A DNA stretch of 64,000 bases. It comes from Ditylenchus dipsaci (lineage: Eukaryota > Nematoda > Chromadorea > Rhabditida > Anguinidae). The stretch is from assembly GCA_004194705.1 (NCBI GenBank), contig SADC01001042.1:124001-188000 (forward strand). The letters are read 5' to 3'. The notes under the pieces were generated by a model. That model did no database searches and was not told the origin of the DNA. It was given only the letters and a program-made list of their open reading frames with translations. This document shows positions 1 to 12,092 of the stretch, in pieces. Every line of letters starts with the position of its first letter. Within the stretch, counting starts at the first letter, position 1. The position numbers and the translations under genes are program-made.

Positions 1-193
1 ATAATTCACTCATAAAATAGTGAAATGTAAACGTTTTTATTTAACGCAAAAAGTAAAAAAAATTAACAAAGGGTATTTTAATAGTCAAAAATTCAAAAGT
101 AGTAATTCTGACACCAGATTCGTGATCAGGTGGAGGGATGCTATATCGAGCATCGACTGTATAAAGTTTATTTATTTTTAATAAAAAAATTAC

Positions 194-1711
194 TCAAAGA
201 TGTCGTCATTGCACATTATCCATTTGCCGACTTCATTAGGGATATTCAGAGCTTTTTTGACGGCTTCAGTGTTTAAGTAGGTAGTAATAGCAGTATCATT
301 AAAACATGTGACACCGTTGCTGCTGCTACTTCCCCAAGACATTTTAGATGTTAAATTTCGTGACCGATATTTAGCACTTCTAGCTGCAGTCTTCTCTGTC
401 GAACTTTCACATTTGCGGTATATGTCGTATGGATTGTAATCTGGCTGATCCTCCAAAAAGCCATTAACCAGGTCACATTTTGGCTGTTCGAAGTCAGAAA
501 TTTTGCATTTTCCTACATTGCCATCGCAACATTTGGCTAGAAATAGTTGCCAATCTGCTTCATCAATGATCCCGTGGTAGTAGAAAAACTCAAGTTTAGT
601 TGTAACATCCAACTCATTGTTTGCAACCCCATTTCCAATAGCCATTCCCTGAGTAGATATTTGTTTTAGTTATTTTAAGATGAGAAACCTGTAAATTAAT
701 GTGGTGGTTGTCTTGACCATCCAGTATTAGGCTAACTAAAGTAGGCACATATATTCCAGCATAACTCTCGCCTGTAATGAAGACTGGATTGCTAGTAAAA
801 GCTGGAAACTTCTTAAGGAATTGCTGGATGGCTATGTAGTTTTCTTGAGCTGTCTTAAATAATGTTTTTCAATATTGGTATTGAATTAATATTGAAGTTT
901 AAGATTGAGGACTTTTGTACATTTTAATTTTTAACGAATTTTCAATGTTTGTATTTTTAGTGTATCAACAACTGGGCACTTGTTCACTTGTGGGGGCGAG
1001 GAGGGCCTAATGTAAAGTCAACTTTTTTCACTTATGAGAAGCCTCAGGCGCAAATTAGGTCAGCGCATGTTAGGACAGGTTCGAATTTGAGTTTTAACAA
1101 TTGTGTCCTTCAAATTTTTACGGGCATCGATTCAGTCAGTTATTAGAGTAAAAACATGATTTTATATTAGGACAACCCTTCCCCCTAAAGTAAACAAGTC
1201 CCAACAACTGTGAAATATCTAGTGTATCAAATCGACTAGCAATCAGAGGAAACATGTTAAACGCACGTGTCCAAGTTCTGATAATAATTTTCTTAGAGAC
1301 TTTTCTCTATTAAATCACCTGATCATCATTTGTGGTGACATTTCCATCAACAGAATAAGAGAAGCCAACACCAGCTGATGATTCCAGAAACAATACATTT
1401 GCAAACTTAAATAATAGAATCATTGTTTTGGCAATATGAAGGTATATTACCTTATTCCAAGCATTAGGATTTGGCCTCAGAGTTGCACCATCATCGTTAA
1501 TGAAGTAAGGACCAAGTTCTTGCAACAGACCTTGATTAATAAAAAACAATGAAAAGCGTTTATAATAGTGATCAATAACCTTCTAGAGAACTACAACCAG
1601 GGCCTCCATTTAACCTTTAAAATTTTAAAATCTTTATTTGTTAAAAAAATAAATATGTACATACCACAAAATTAGTGGTCATTTGTTGGGTTGGATTGAG
1701 ACTCAACAAAC
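194..1711 (-). CDS. Serine carboxypeptidase (S10 family, cathepsin A-like), partial, with a 1-nt frameshift
   Basis: Six exons are visible in order: 1711-1665, 1614-1580, 1530-1451, 1405-1319, 853-689 and 648-194. The protein shows the S10 landmarks FVESQ...[18 protein letters not shown], a [15 protein letters not shown] stretch, the nucleophile motif GESYAG (exon 853-689) and MAIGNG. S10 enzymes remove C-terminal residues in lysosomes or outside the cell. The nucleophile Ser is present. The exons carrying the catalytic Asp and His should lie to the left, because the last exon ends in a GTAATT donor at 193-188. The signal peptide exon was not found. Introns are about 34-50 bp except 854-1318. 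In exon 1665-1711 the homologous frame (ND-P-LILW) needs one extra C, so as written it runs into a stop. The family call is firm; whether the gene is functional is not. Confidence 0.9.
854..1318. repeat. Long intron of the carboxypeptidase gene holding a fold-back repeat
   Basis: Unlike its neighbours this intron is about 465 bp. Between about 968 and 1205 it contains an imperfect inverted repeat. The left side reads CACTTGTTCACTTGTGGGGG and the right side CCCCCTAAAGTAAACAAGTC. A similar CTTGTTTACTTGGGGG stretch recurs near 56215. It is best read as an element inserted in an intron. Confidence 0.5.
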
Positions 1712-2544
1712 CTTAATTGTTATTTTCAAAAGAGGATAGGGTGAAAGCTGTTAAGAAAATAGTCTCAACACCAAATGATTAATCCAAGTTTTGTATTTTT
1801 CAAATAAAAGCTTAAATCAGGGTTTCGAGGTTAGTTACACTATACCTAAGACAAATATTCAAAAATCTAAGATTCTGGTGTAAAAACTAAGACAATCACA
1901 AAAATGACTCGAAAACCTATTCTTTATTAAAAGACAACAAGAAAATAGTAATTGAGTTAGTTAATCAAATTTCGGAGTCATTTTCCGAACCAAGAATCTG
2001 ATTTTTTATAACAAACTATTCTTCAGCAGAAAGCCATGCATTGCTGTAAAATTGAGATCGAAATTTTCATGTCTCGCTAGATTAGCATTTGAGAAAATTC
2101 GCGATCAGCTACTTTCCCACCTGACAAAACTTGTTTTCTAGCTGATTTTGCTTATTTGTGTGCTCTTGTTTTGTTCGACTGTACTTATTACTCTCAGAGA
2201 TTTTTTCTACTTATTTTTGGAAGTTTAAAAGCGCGAAATTAGTCGAATACGAATATGATCAAATGCAAATTCTTGAATTATTATCGGCCTATTGTCAAAA
2301 ACTAAACCACACATTACTTATGGTAACGGAAATGTTCGAAAAAGTTTAAAAAGTAACGGAAATGTTTAAATCGATGAAAGTAAAATTTCTGCATTAACCT
2401 CTACAATTTAAAAACTAAGACAAATAAAACAATTTTCAGAAATCTAAGACAATCTAAGATCATTTTTTTCTAAGATTAACCTCCCAAATCTAACAACTTG
2501 TAAGTACATATCTTAGAAAGTAAGTACACCTGGGAACCCTGAGT
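1712..2544. other. No supported gene
   Basis: The sequence is AT-rich. The missing 5' exons of the carboxypeptidase were sought here on the minus strand but no convincing coding piece was found. Open frames such as 2158-2349 have no recognisable motif. Confidence 0.4.
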
Positions 2545-3072
2545 TTAAAGCCACGTTTTGTCGGCAACTCTTTGTTTTAATGCCAGACAAACTTGTGTAG
2601 AATTAAAAGTTAGATTAGCAGAAATCAGAAGCATAATATCGAAATTTATAAATTCAGCCAAATTGGAGCGTAAAGAAAAGTTGGTTTCGTCGGTTTTTTT
2701 CTTTTCCACCTCTATTTTAAAGAACCATGGTTTTTGCGCGCAGCAGTTGTCCCATGTCAATGAAAGAATTTTTTCCCACTCGTTGAACTTGTGTACTGAT
2801 TTTTCAACTTGATTTCTAACAAAACTACACCTAAAATTAAATTCTAGCCTTGTTTTGTCAGAAACCTAGTTGAAAAATCAGTGCAGTCCGCAGTTCAATG
2901 ATTAGGAAAAAAATAAAATTGGCGGGGAACAACCGGACAAGACGGTCCTTTGCAATATTTCATGAAGATATCAACTTTTTTAATGATGCTAATCTAACTT
3001 AAAATTCTACACAAGTTTGTCTAACGTTGCAACACCGCGTTGTCGACAAAATATGACTCTAAAACCACATTT
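2545..3072. repeat. Fold-back (inverted repeat) element with a nested MITE
   Basis: The left end (CACGTTTTGTCGGCAACTC, then ACAAACTTGTGTAGAATT) is mirrored on the right (AATTCTACACAAGTTTGT, then GTTGTCGACAAAATATGA). The centre, about 2755-2895, carries a copy of the palindromic family seen at 3935-4174. Open frames on both strands here follow from the palindromic structure and are not genes. Confidence 0.65.
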
Positions 3073-3934
3073 ATAAAACAGTAAACGTGGATTAATCCTT
3101 TTCGTGTCGAGACTATCTCCTTATCAACTTTCACCCCTCTTTTAACCTGTTAATGCGCACTGGTAGGATTTTTATACCAGAAACAACAAGGTGGGTATCA
3201 TTTTTTTAAAACTTTTTTAAAATCTTTTTCACTTCAAAACACTCTTTTTGGTTTTTTTCCATTTTTTTAAATGTTTGCTTTTATGACAACATTCAATATC
3301 TAAGCTACATAATAAGACTAAATTTGTTTAACTGTGACAAAAAAGTGAATACAATAGACTTCTAACTAAAAAGTTGCAGGGCTAAAGAGGACACGTCAAA
3401 TTTATGATTTTTTGAAAATGTGATTTTTATCGCTGAAGGTGACTTTCTGCAAAAAATTTTATTTTATTTTAGAGTTTATCGAATTTACTGCAAGCTAATA
3501 AAGAAATTCTAAATCATAAAATAACACTTTAGACTTTTTAGAGTTTTTTGTTGAGTTGGAGGGCAGTTTCAAGTCAAATCATCGTAGTCAATTTTTTTTG
3601 TTAAAAATATGATTCTTTTCTGAAAATGCAGTAAATGAGCTACTAAATAAGGTACTGTTAGTTAGAAGCTCATGATAATAAGCAGAAACAAATTGTATAA
3701 ACGCGGATTTTCGGAATACTTATATTTGGCTGTCTTTGTGAATACTTTTGCATTTTTCTCAAATAAGTGACCAGACATGCTTAATTTTTCAATATATTAT
3801 CATATTATATTCCACATTATGAGTTTTTCTACAAAAAGTTGTGTGACGATAACAGAATCGCAGTAAAAAAACCGAAAAATGACCTTCACCACTAAAAAAT
3901 AAAGAGTTTTTAGAAAATTCATCCGAAAATGGGT
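3073..3934. other. No supported gene
   Basis: AT-rich sequence. A weak inverted pair (TTCTAACTAA near 3360 and TTAGTTAGAA near 3660) may be the ends of a decayed element. Confidence 0.3.
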
Positions 3935-4174
3935 TAAAGGGGTATGCCACGCTAATGAGAGGTGGTGCCCGGGAATTCAATTTTTTTCCTAATCATTGAA
4001 CTTCTGTGCGGATTTTTCAACTTAGTCTCTAACAAAACAAGGCCTATAATTTAATTTTAGCTTTGTTAGATTTTGTTAGAAACCAAGTTGAAAAATCCGT
4101 ACACAAGTTCAATAATTAGGAAAAACTTTTGAATTCCCGGCACCAACTCTTATTAGCGTGGGCATGCCCCTTTA
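3935..4174. mobile_element. Palindromic MITE, family A
   Basis: About 240 bp and a near-complete palindrome. It starts TTAAAGGGGTATGCCACGC and ends GCGTGGGCATGCCCCTTTAA. The inner arms are CCTAATCATTGAACTTCTG and TTCAATAATTAGG, around a loop rich in TTGTTAG/CTAACAA. Other copies or halves lie at 2755-2895, 11335-11400, 43310-43540 and 45037-45147, so it is a dispersed family. No coding capacity. Confidence 0.8.
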
Positions 4175-4197
4175 AGAGAAATCCAAAATTTGACAGT

Positions 4198-4450
4198 TAC
4201 CGCATTTCTTCTAATTACTCACCCGGATGAGTTATTTAATGTATCCCCGAAAATTGGAAGAATTTGAATTCGATCTCGAGATTTTGGGGCAAAAATCTGA
4301 AATCTAAAAGTGGAATCGGGAGAGCTCGTAGGAATCAAGAAAACGCAATCAACAGCTGTGCCAAATATTGACTCTGAGCTGAGATATAGGTCTTCAAAGA
4401 TGAGTGGGTCAGTTATTAGAGTAGTGTGAGTTATTAGAGGAAATGCGGTA
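4198..4450. mobile_element. MITE, TACCG-end family, word ACTCAC
   Basis: It begins TACCGCATTTCTTCTAATTA and ends TATTAGAGGAAATGCGGTA, giving inverted ends over about 253 bp. The core (CTCGAGATTTTGGGGCAAAA, AGAGCTCGTAGGAATC) recurs near 7360, 55690-55830, 60330-60475 and 63075-63240. The phrase next to the ends (TTACTCAC on the left, GTGAGTTATTA on the right) is specific to this copy. Confidence 0.75.
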
Positions 4451-5394
4451 CTTAAAAATTTTAAACACAATTTTCTGAGCAAATTGACCGAGACAAACAC
4501 GAGTTCGGTGTTAGAATTAAGGTTTTTTTTAGTAAAAAAAAAGTTTGTGCATTTTTGTGTTACAATTTATATATTCTTTTTTGCATTCTTTGTCACAATT
4601 TTATTTTAAAGTATTTAATATCAAACTTACCGTCAGATTGTTTTTTAAAATTAAAGTTCTTTTTTTTAATTCTCTGTGAGATATTAGTCACTTTAATACA
4701 AATTTGTGCTCATTAGTTAGGCTGTATTCAGCTCTATACAGCTATATTTCGGGATATCACACGCCTAAATGGCACATAAATTTGTGTGTATCAGCAATCA
4801 GCAAATTTGAAACAGTCCAAAAGTGTCAAAAAGGTAGTTCTTTAACCCCTTTCTTTTTATCTATCGTCTTCTCAGTGAAATTTTGCACCAGAAGCCTTAC
4901 TTTGCACACTCGAGCCTGACAGGACTAAACTTACCAATAGTGAAGCTTATGACTAGAAGAAGTGTTAAAATATCCAGAGTAGTGCTTGAAATTAAGTTGG
5001 AAATTCAATCCAGGGAGATCTACTATTTTGTCATCACAAAAAGCTTTTTTGCTAATATTAACAGCAAAGCATATATTAGATAACACAGCATTTCGATTCT
5101 TTTGGACAAACTATTTTTTCTTTTATTTTATAGTTTTTCTAAATGAAACTATCACAAAAAATTCCAAAGCGAAAAAGCTTGACGCATAAAAATCCTTTGT
5201 GTTTGATTTTTTCTAACAAAAATTATAATTTTCTTTAAAAGCACAATGCAGATTTTTTGTTAGTTTTCTTTCATTCTTATTTATTTTTCTCGATATTATA
5301 TCTTTTATTCGAAAAAAGTCAAGGCAACATGAAGTGCATACCGTCTATTTACATAATAACATAAAACTAGGAGAGCAGGGTAGCGCACCTCAAA
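4451..5394. other. No supported gene
   Basis: AT-rich. Overlapping open frames between 4700 and 5190 are low-complexity, show no motif and have no splice or homology support. Confidence 0.35.
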
Positions 5395-5397
5395 TAT

Positions 5398-6395
5398 TTA
5401 GGGCCCTATAAGAGAGGAGGGCATTTTTTTTGCCTTGGTCTCCCCTGCTGATTTTTTAGGACTTTTATGGTTTTAGGCTTAGGCAAGGGTAGGCGAGCAT
5501 ATGTTAGGACGGGCTCAAACATGTCTTAGACTCATGTTTAAGTCTAACACACTGGCATGCTTTGTATATGCTTTGTGTCGCGGATGCGATTAAAGAAAGC
5601 TTCACCCATTGAGAGTAGCCCAATGAGAGTAATTGGTTATTTTTAATTTTGATGCGTTTTCCCCAATTTTCGGGTTTGCTTGGGCGAAAAATATGGCAGG
5701 TTTTTTCTGAGATCGTCAAGCCCCACCCCTGCGAGGGAGTAAACGAGGGTATAAATATCTCCCGATCCCAGTGATCGGGGTTCATAATTTATAAAATATA
5801 ATTACCGTCAAAACGGAGCGCGTCGCTTGAACCTTTTTTTGCCTTTATTATTTTGTGTGTTTGAAGTAAATAAAGTTAATTTTATTTAATTTTATTTACT
5901 AGAATTGTATCCAAATTAGGGAATCATAAAAAGATTCCCACCGAGGCGGTAAATCGAAACCCCAAAAGGTTCCGATCTATCGAGGGAAGTTCAATAGGAA
6001 CTTTCCGACCAGCACATCACCCCGTAGTATTGTCACTACCGGAGTTTCCCTTCAGGGCAGGAAACTGGGTTTTGACACTTTGCTGGCCTACACTTGTCTA
6101 AGTTTTAGCCTAAAAACATAATAAAAAACAACAAAAGGGACCAAGGCAAAAAAAAACCCCCATTGTGGAATAGGGCCTGATTTTTTTTGAGTTTTTAGGC
6201 CTAGGCGTGGGTAGGCCAGAGTATGTTAGGGCGGCTTCAAAAGTGTTTCTCGATGTTGAATAACGTGAGAAAAAAATGTTTGATTCTGTCTTAAAAACGC
6301 TAGCATATGTTTGCCTAAGCCTAAACACTCACAAAAAATAAACAGGGAACTAAGGCAGAAAAAACTGTCCTCCTCTCGTATAGGGCGAACATGTG
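5398..6395. repeat. Two GGCTTAGGC fold-back repeats around an LTR-like or spacer segment
   Basis: At 5398-5545 and 6080-6395 there are copies of a family with a GGGCCCTAT end, a CCTTGGTCC/GGACCAAGG stretch, TTAGGCTTAGGCAAGGGTAG, then AGCGTATGTTAGG, mirrored on the opposite side. Other copies are near 1070, 8805, 26600, 34480, 46970, 54120, 58130-58270 and 59165-59400. Between the two copies (5790-6060) lies a non-palindromic stretch with an AATAAA-type signal near 5870 and a GGTTCCGATCTATCGAGGG segment. This might be part of an LTR, but no matching second copy was seen. Confidence 0.5.
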
Positions 6396-7492
6396 TAATA
6401 AACTGCAAAAATTTTGGAACATTTTGCGTACAATCTATTTAACACTGACAACCCCGACTGTAAGTTATTTTAAGCAGGAAAAGCAGGCTGTGCTGAGCAC
6501 AATGGTGCGGTCGTTTTGCTTGAAGGCTGGATGAAGTGGGCGAAATGTTGTCCGAAAAGCGACCAATTTTGCATGCTCAAAATTTAGCTAAACCCACAGC
6601 TTTTTGAATGGTGGGCTATTACTGTCATACTACTCCTAGGCTCATAATATACCAAAATGAGCGCCATACCATATTAACATTAGAAGGATCGAAGCGGACG
6701 CAGGAGTCTTGAAGGGTTAGAGATATTAATCGAGAATGCATAAAAAATCTTTTTGCCCAGCTCGAGTCATGGAAACTGATGGCAGGATGAAAAAATATGG
6801 CATTTTAAAATTTTGTGTCGATACTTTTTGTTTGACCCCATGAGCTTATGGGACTTTGTTCTTCTTCTTTTCTTGTTCTTACAAGTTCGTAGTTTTAAAC
6901 CATGATAACAGCATTCTTTAGATCTGTGTTGAATGAATGCATGTTGCTAAAGTTTACGACACAAAATACCGTTTTATAGAATAGAAATTTTCGGTTCAAA
7001 TGGCTTCATATCTTTTGTTATGGTTGTTTTCAAATGATTTATCTACGCTTTGTTTACAGCGTTTTTCATCGAAATAAATGCTGTGCTATGTAATTGCAAC
7101 ATTGAAAATGGGTGCACAAATATCTGAAAAATGGGCAGTTTTTTGTTTTAACGACCATTTTTACTACCGCTGTAGCCAATCAGGAACTTCAAATGGTTTC
7201 TTTTGGTAGGTGTTTGGTAATTTGGAGAGTAAATAAAATATCTTATTTTCAATGTCTTTTCCAAAAAAAACGCCTACAAGACTAGTCGAAACTATACCGA
7301 CTTTTTTGGCTGCCTTATTTTTCAAACCTCCGAAAGTCGGAAAAATTGGAATTTGGTTTCGAGATTTTCGGGTGCTTAACCAAAATCTAAAACGTGCAAT
7401 CGATGAAAATACAAAAAATAGCTCTGCAAATTTTTGCACTGGACTAAGATATAAGTCTCCAAAGTTGAATGGGAATCCCTATTAGGGCTCTA
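6396..7492. other. No supported gene; TACCG-family core fragment at the right
   Basis: 7225-7485 resembles the core of the TACCG MITE family (TTTTCGGGTGCTTAACC, then a run ending in GGGCTCTA). The rest is AT-rich without motifs. A GTGCTGAGCACAATGGTGCG phrase near 6490 resembles one at 37530 and 39530. Confidence 0.35.
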
Positions 7493-9050
7493 GGTAAATT
7501 CATCCTCGGTAAATTCATCCTCGGTAAATTCATCCTCCGGTAAATTCATCCTCCGGTAAATTCATCCTCCGGTAAATTCATCCTCTAATTTTGTCTTGAC
7601 AGGAATATTGGGTAAAAATATTTGTTTGTTATTTCAACGGTCCTCATTTACCTGCAGTAGCACCAGTCCACCCAAGTGGCTCAGATTTACCTTCAATGAT
7701 CATGATCTTCTCTCAATGGTAAAGATGCAACCTTTAAGGTTCAGATATACCCTTTATAGTTTATATCCTCCCTAAATAGTCCAGGTCGACCTACAATAGT
7801 ACCGGAGTGGGTAGGTCGTGACGTACCTAGGTATGGGTAGGTGAGCAGGTGCCTGAGTAGATAAGCCAGGAGCAGGGGCGTACGCAGGGGGGGGGGGCAG
7901 GGGGGCACGTGCCCCCTGCCCCAGATTTTTCCGAAAACGGTGTAGGTAAAATGGCCTCGAAAATTTGAAAAACGGTGTAGGTAAAATGGCGTGAAAATGG
8001 CCTGGTGCCCCCCCCGTCAGAAATTCCTGCGTACGCCACTGGCCACGAGAGTAAGTAGTAAAAACTTTTAGGGTATTTTAGGGCTCTTTTTTGGTGATTT
8101 ATCACATTTTTCTTGCTGGAGCTGGGCAAAAAGACTCTAAATGCATTTTCGATCAAGAGTCTAGCTCGGAATTATGTCTAAGGTAAGTCTGTGCGCGCAT
8201 CTCTAACCAACCAAGCCCCCTGCGCCCCCTTCGGGGCGCAGGGGGCTTGGTTGCTTGGGGTTGAGATGCGCACACACACATACCTGAGACACAAATCACT
8301 CGAAAGTGACTCTGGATGCATAAAAACATATGCATACCAGAGTTTATATATGCGGTAGGCCCAGAAAGTAAAAACCTGTTCAAAATCTATCATTTTTACC
8401 TAGATTTTGCCTAAAAAGGGTTTAAATTTGGTCAAAAATGCCCTAAAAGACCGACTACTCCCAAGGGGTGGGTGGCAAATTTTTCGTGTATGCCATAACT
8501 GGGGCTCCTGCAAGTCAAATCGCTGTTTTAGTATTATTAAACCGTGTTCAGGATACGATTCTGGATATGTTACAATGATTTTTACTTACTTCAATCCAAA
8601 TCCAAAATTTGGAGTTTTGATGTGGATACCCATCTGGGGGAAGTGCCAGAGGGTTCTACTACCTACCCTCAGGCTTACTATTCTTATAAAAAACTATTTT
8701 ATGAATGTTGATCAAGAAAAAATGATGTATGTTACCGCCAGGACTGGAACTTGTAACTTTAAAGATTTGGAGGGACATGTGTAGAATACATGTTTGAGTT
8801 CGTTCTAATGTACACTGGCCCATTGTGCGCCTAAGCACAAAAAGTGGGCTACTGTAGTGTGGAGATGATCCAGAGTCCTGATCCCCGAAAAAAAATTCAA
8901 AAAGTATGATAATGAAAATTATTCCTGTCAAGACAAAATTAGAGGATGAATTTACCGGAGGATGAATTTACCGGAGGATGAATTTACCGGAGGATGAATT
9001 TACCAGAGGATGAATTTACCGAGGATGAATTACCGAGGATGAATTTACCG
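7493..9050. mobile_element. Element bounded by inverted tandem minisatellites (GGTAAATTCATCCTCC)n
   Basis: Six units of GGTAAATTCATCCTC(C) at 7493-7586 are mirrored by seven units of GGAGGATGAATTTACC at 8941-9050. Just inside both arrays is the same inverted phrase, AATTTTGTCTTGACAGGAAT and its complement. The interior (about 8150-8400) contains a GC hairpin CCCCCTGCGCC/GGCGCAGGGGG, with AAGTGACTC and TATGCATACCAGAGTTT stretches. These recur at 12590-12845, 44030-44110 and 56465-56610. A second inner repeat, about 7880-8035, has CGGTGTAGGTAAAATGGC. No transposase was recognised. Confidence 0.7.
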
Positions 9051-9451
9051 CCGCCCCCCTATTAGAGACGGTTGCCCTATTACGGCTCTAATGGAGATCC
9101 ATACTCAAATTTTTGCCTTGGTCCACCCTGTTGTTTTTTCTCGAAAAATGCCTTGGTCCCCCTGTTCTTTTGGAGGTATTTATGGTCACGGTGATTATAT
9201 TAATATTATATAATATATACCGATATTAATATATGCCGATATTACCAATATTATATATTGCCGTCGCCGACAACGAGAATTTTAAATGTTGGAGTGCGCG
9301 CGGGACACTTTTTTACTCTGATAATTTTTGGCACAATGTTTTCGAATATTTTATTGCTTTAGAAATCAAATTACAAACTAGAAAATTGCCATTTGCATAA
9401 TCGGCGATAAAAAAAATAATTTTGCAAATACGACTAAAACAACAGTTTTAG
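9051..9451. other. Upstream region of the acidic-protein gene
   Basis: It includes a tract of ATATTAAT/ATATTGCCGATATTA microsatellite-like words (9190-9260). The promoter and first exon of the next gene probably lie here, but no start codon could be assigned. Confidence 0.35.
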
Positions 9452-10996
9452 ATGTCTTCATTATCCACGTTCTGCTTCTGCTAACTCCTGCAAATACCTT
9501 ACCAATCCAACAAAAAGATCTTCAAAAACGTGATGTGGTCGGCCTAGCTGGTGATCTGCTCGACAACACAGTGGGCACAGAAGGCTCTGCTGATATAATA
9601 GATGCTGGTATCCAGCTGACTAATAACACTGATGTCAAAAAGGCTGTAAAACAAGCAGATCGCAGTCTGAACACCATGGACAGACTAGATGAAGCCACTG
9701 ATGACTTGATTGAAGCATCCGATAATTGGGGTGATGAGGCTGAAAACTGGATGGAGGATAGTGAAGACTGGCAACCAGAGGATTTGGATGACGACAACTT
9801 TTGGGAGGACAATTTTGAGACTGATTATGATCAAAATGGTGGCGGGTCAGATGATTATGATGAGGGGAAGGATTATGGTGAAGACTACAGTCAACTCTCG
9901 ATTTAACGAACCTCTGGGGACCAACAGAAATGTTCGTTAAATCGAGTGTTGGTAAACAATCTTTATTGAAATGTTCGTTAAATCGAGAATGGCATCAAAA
10001 TGGCACGACACTATACCGGCTAGCTCAAAAACGCCTGTAATCCTTGTTTTTTTAACGTTTCAGCAGCCAATACACGCTTAAAGTATCTTTTCAGGTGGCA
10101 GTCGACACTTTTCTGCAAAAAGAATGAAGGACAAAATTTTGACATTTTGACTTAGGGGACCAAAGTAATTTAAGGATGCCTTGATACCCATAAAGAGTCA
10201 AAAAAATAAAGAAATAAATATTATTTTGACAACTGAGATTTGAGTTTTTTGTTGCTTAGCTCTAGTCAGAAAAACAAAATATCTTTAAAACAAGTATATG
10301 CTTTGGCCTTGCAGGGCAGAAAGTCTAATTTTTTGTCAAAAGTCTGCCGAAAAGTCTCGACCGCTACCTAAAAACATGTTTCAAGCATGTATTGGCTGGA
10401 GCGTTGAAAAATGAGTCTTTTGTGCGTTTTTAAGCTAGTCTGCATGGTATAATTCCATATTTTCGCAGAAAAAACCTTGAACAGACAAGAAAAACCCAAT
10501 ATTCGTTAAATCGAGAGTGGCTTTATTAGTAGGGATCTGAAATAATGTTCGTTAAATCAAGAGTTTTGTTAAATCGAAGGTAAGCTTAACCTTACTTCAG
10601 ATTTAACCAACCAAATCAGGCTAGGAGGTTCGTTAAATCGAGAGTTTCGTTAAATCGGGCGTTCGTTAAATCGAGAGTTGACTGTACAACCAAAAAGATT
10701 ATGGTGAAGATGAGGATAATAGTGAAGACTATGGCGACGAAGATTATGATGGAGAAGAGGATTATGATGAAGACTACGGCAATGACTATGGTCGAGATGA
10801 CTACGGCAGTGACTCTGAAGACCCAGATTTTGACATAGATGATGGTGCGGATGCCGTTGGTGACTTAGGCGACACTGCAGCCGATTTAACTGGAGAAACG
10901 GTCGAAAGTGTTGTTGGTGCTGGCGAAGGTATAGGTGAGATTATTGGAGAAGTGGCTATGAGCATAGCCGGCTTTATTCCTTTTCTTTTTGGTTGA
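9452..10996 (+). CDS. Secreted acidic protein with D/Y/E/G-rich repeats, interrupted by a transposon
   Basis: Coding segments are 9452-9887 and 10687-10996, separated by the insertion at 9888-10684. The 9452 boundary follows a TTTTAG acceptor. The first residues (VFIIHVLLLLTPANTLPIQQ) look like a signal peptide core, but the start Met must be in an upstream exon that was not found. A central helical part (LDEATDDLIEASDNWGDEAE) is followed by DYGEDY-type acidic repeats. The protein ends in a small hydrophobic tail (GEGIGEIIGEVAMSIAGFIP...FG) and TGA at 10994. The frame on both sides joins perfectly (GAC TA|C AAC CAA) if the element plus one TA is removed. About 248 residues are visible. AATAAA signals follow near 11020 and 11100. 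Family and function are not recognised. Confidence 0.65.
9888..10684. mobile_element. Non-autonomous TA-flanked element (pogo/Tigger-like ends) inside a coding region
   Basis: 797 bp, flanked by TA at 9886-9887 and 10685-10686. The ends are CAGTCAACTCTCGATTTAAC and its inverted copy, TCGAGAGTTGACTG. The word GTTCGTTAAATCGA recurs several times near both ends (9930, 9970, 10500, 10540, 10630, 10660). A CTGGGGACC phrase next to the left end is shared with the other members of the family. No transposase frame is present. Confidence 0.85.
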
Positions 10997-11920
10997 GTTT
11001 GACACAACAGAGAGTGCCAAAAAATAAAAAAATAAGTGTGTTGCCTTTATGTATGAATTTTTATACAAGTTTAACAAAATATAGTGTAAAACGTTTGTGC
11101 AAATAAACCAGTGTTTAGAAAATTAAAATTTAGTTTAATAAAAACACAAAGAGGGCCAATTTTTGTCCCTTTTAGAACGTTGGCCATAAAATTTTTAAAA
11201 TCAGATGTTCTCTAACTCTTTTTTACCACTCCACTTGTCGAGCAAGATCTTTGAGACTTCTGTTTCAGAATTTCGTGCTGAACAAGATGGTGTTTAGAGT
11301 TTGAAAATTCAAAGGCCATTGACCCTCGATTGTGCGATTGTCCCCACCGATTCAAAAAATTTCCTAATCATTGAACTGCTGTACGGATTTGTTAACTGAG
11401 TTTTTAAAGGGCATTCAGAATGAGGAGGATGTTTGCGAATTCTAAATCCTATTTGTCACATGGAAATAGCCATAACTTTTTTATTTTTTCAAAAATTATT
11501 CTGTTATCGCCCTCTTGTAGCTAAGATTCAGGGCTACAGATGAGTCATTGATAAAGTAGATGTTGATGAAAAATAGAATTAAAAAAGAAAGACTCCGCCC
11601 AAGCATCCGCACTCGAATTCGAGTTAGGATTCTTGCGCGGAGTCTTAAAATTTTATCTGAGTCTTCGAAGCAACATTTACTCAGTCAATAGCTCATTTGA
11701 TAGCCCTAAACCTCAACTATATGATGTGAGAAACTATATAAGCAACTGGAAAATAAAAAACCGCACCAAGAAGGCTTTAATTTACTCAAATTTAAAGACA
11801 TAAACTACAAGCAAGAGATCAAAAAAAGCGAAGCGAACACTTAACTGTTGTTAAAATAACAAAAAAAATTGAAAAAAATTGCCGCCTTTATGTGGTTAAT
11901 GAAAAATCACCTATAAATTT
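10997..11920. other. No supported gene; half of a family A MITE
   Basis: 3' flank of the acidic-protein gene. About 11335-11400 matches one arm of MITE family A (CCTAATCATTGAACTGCTG). A small inverted repeat AAGACTCCGC / GCGGAGTCTT lies at 11589-11647. Confidence 0.4.
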
Positions 11921-12092
11921 ACGTTGCCGGTGCCGATGCGGACCGAAAAAAGCCTGCACCGGCACCCGCACCGGCACCGAACCCCGCGATTTCCCGCACC
12001 GGCACCGACCCTTGCAAACTACCGCACCAACACCTGCACCGGCACTGGCCGGTGCCCGTGCGGGTCGGTGCCGCACGGGTGCCGTTACACCA
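11921..12092. repeat. GC-rich word island (CACCGGCACC / GGTGCCGG)
   Basis: A 170-bp island in AT-rich DNA made almost only of degenerate copies of CACCGGCACC and its complement, folding on itself. It ends GTGCCGTTACACCACTGCTTT. A short relative at 22135-22172 ends GTGCCATTTACAACACTGC, which suggests a defined element boundary. Open frames on both strands here are artefacts of the repeat. Confidence 0.7.

Noticed and set aside
7493..9050. CRISPR-like array because of regularly repeated 16-bp units
   Set aside because: The units are head-to-tail without spacers, inverted at the two ends of one element, and the genome is eukaryotic.
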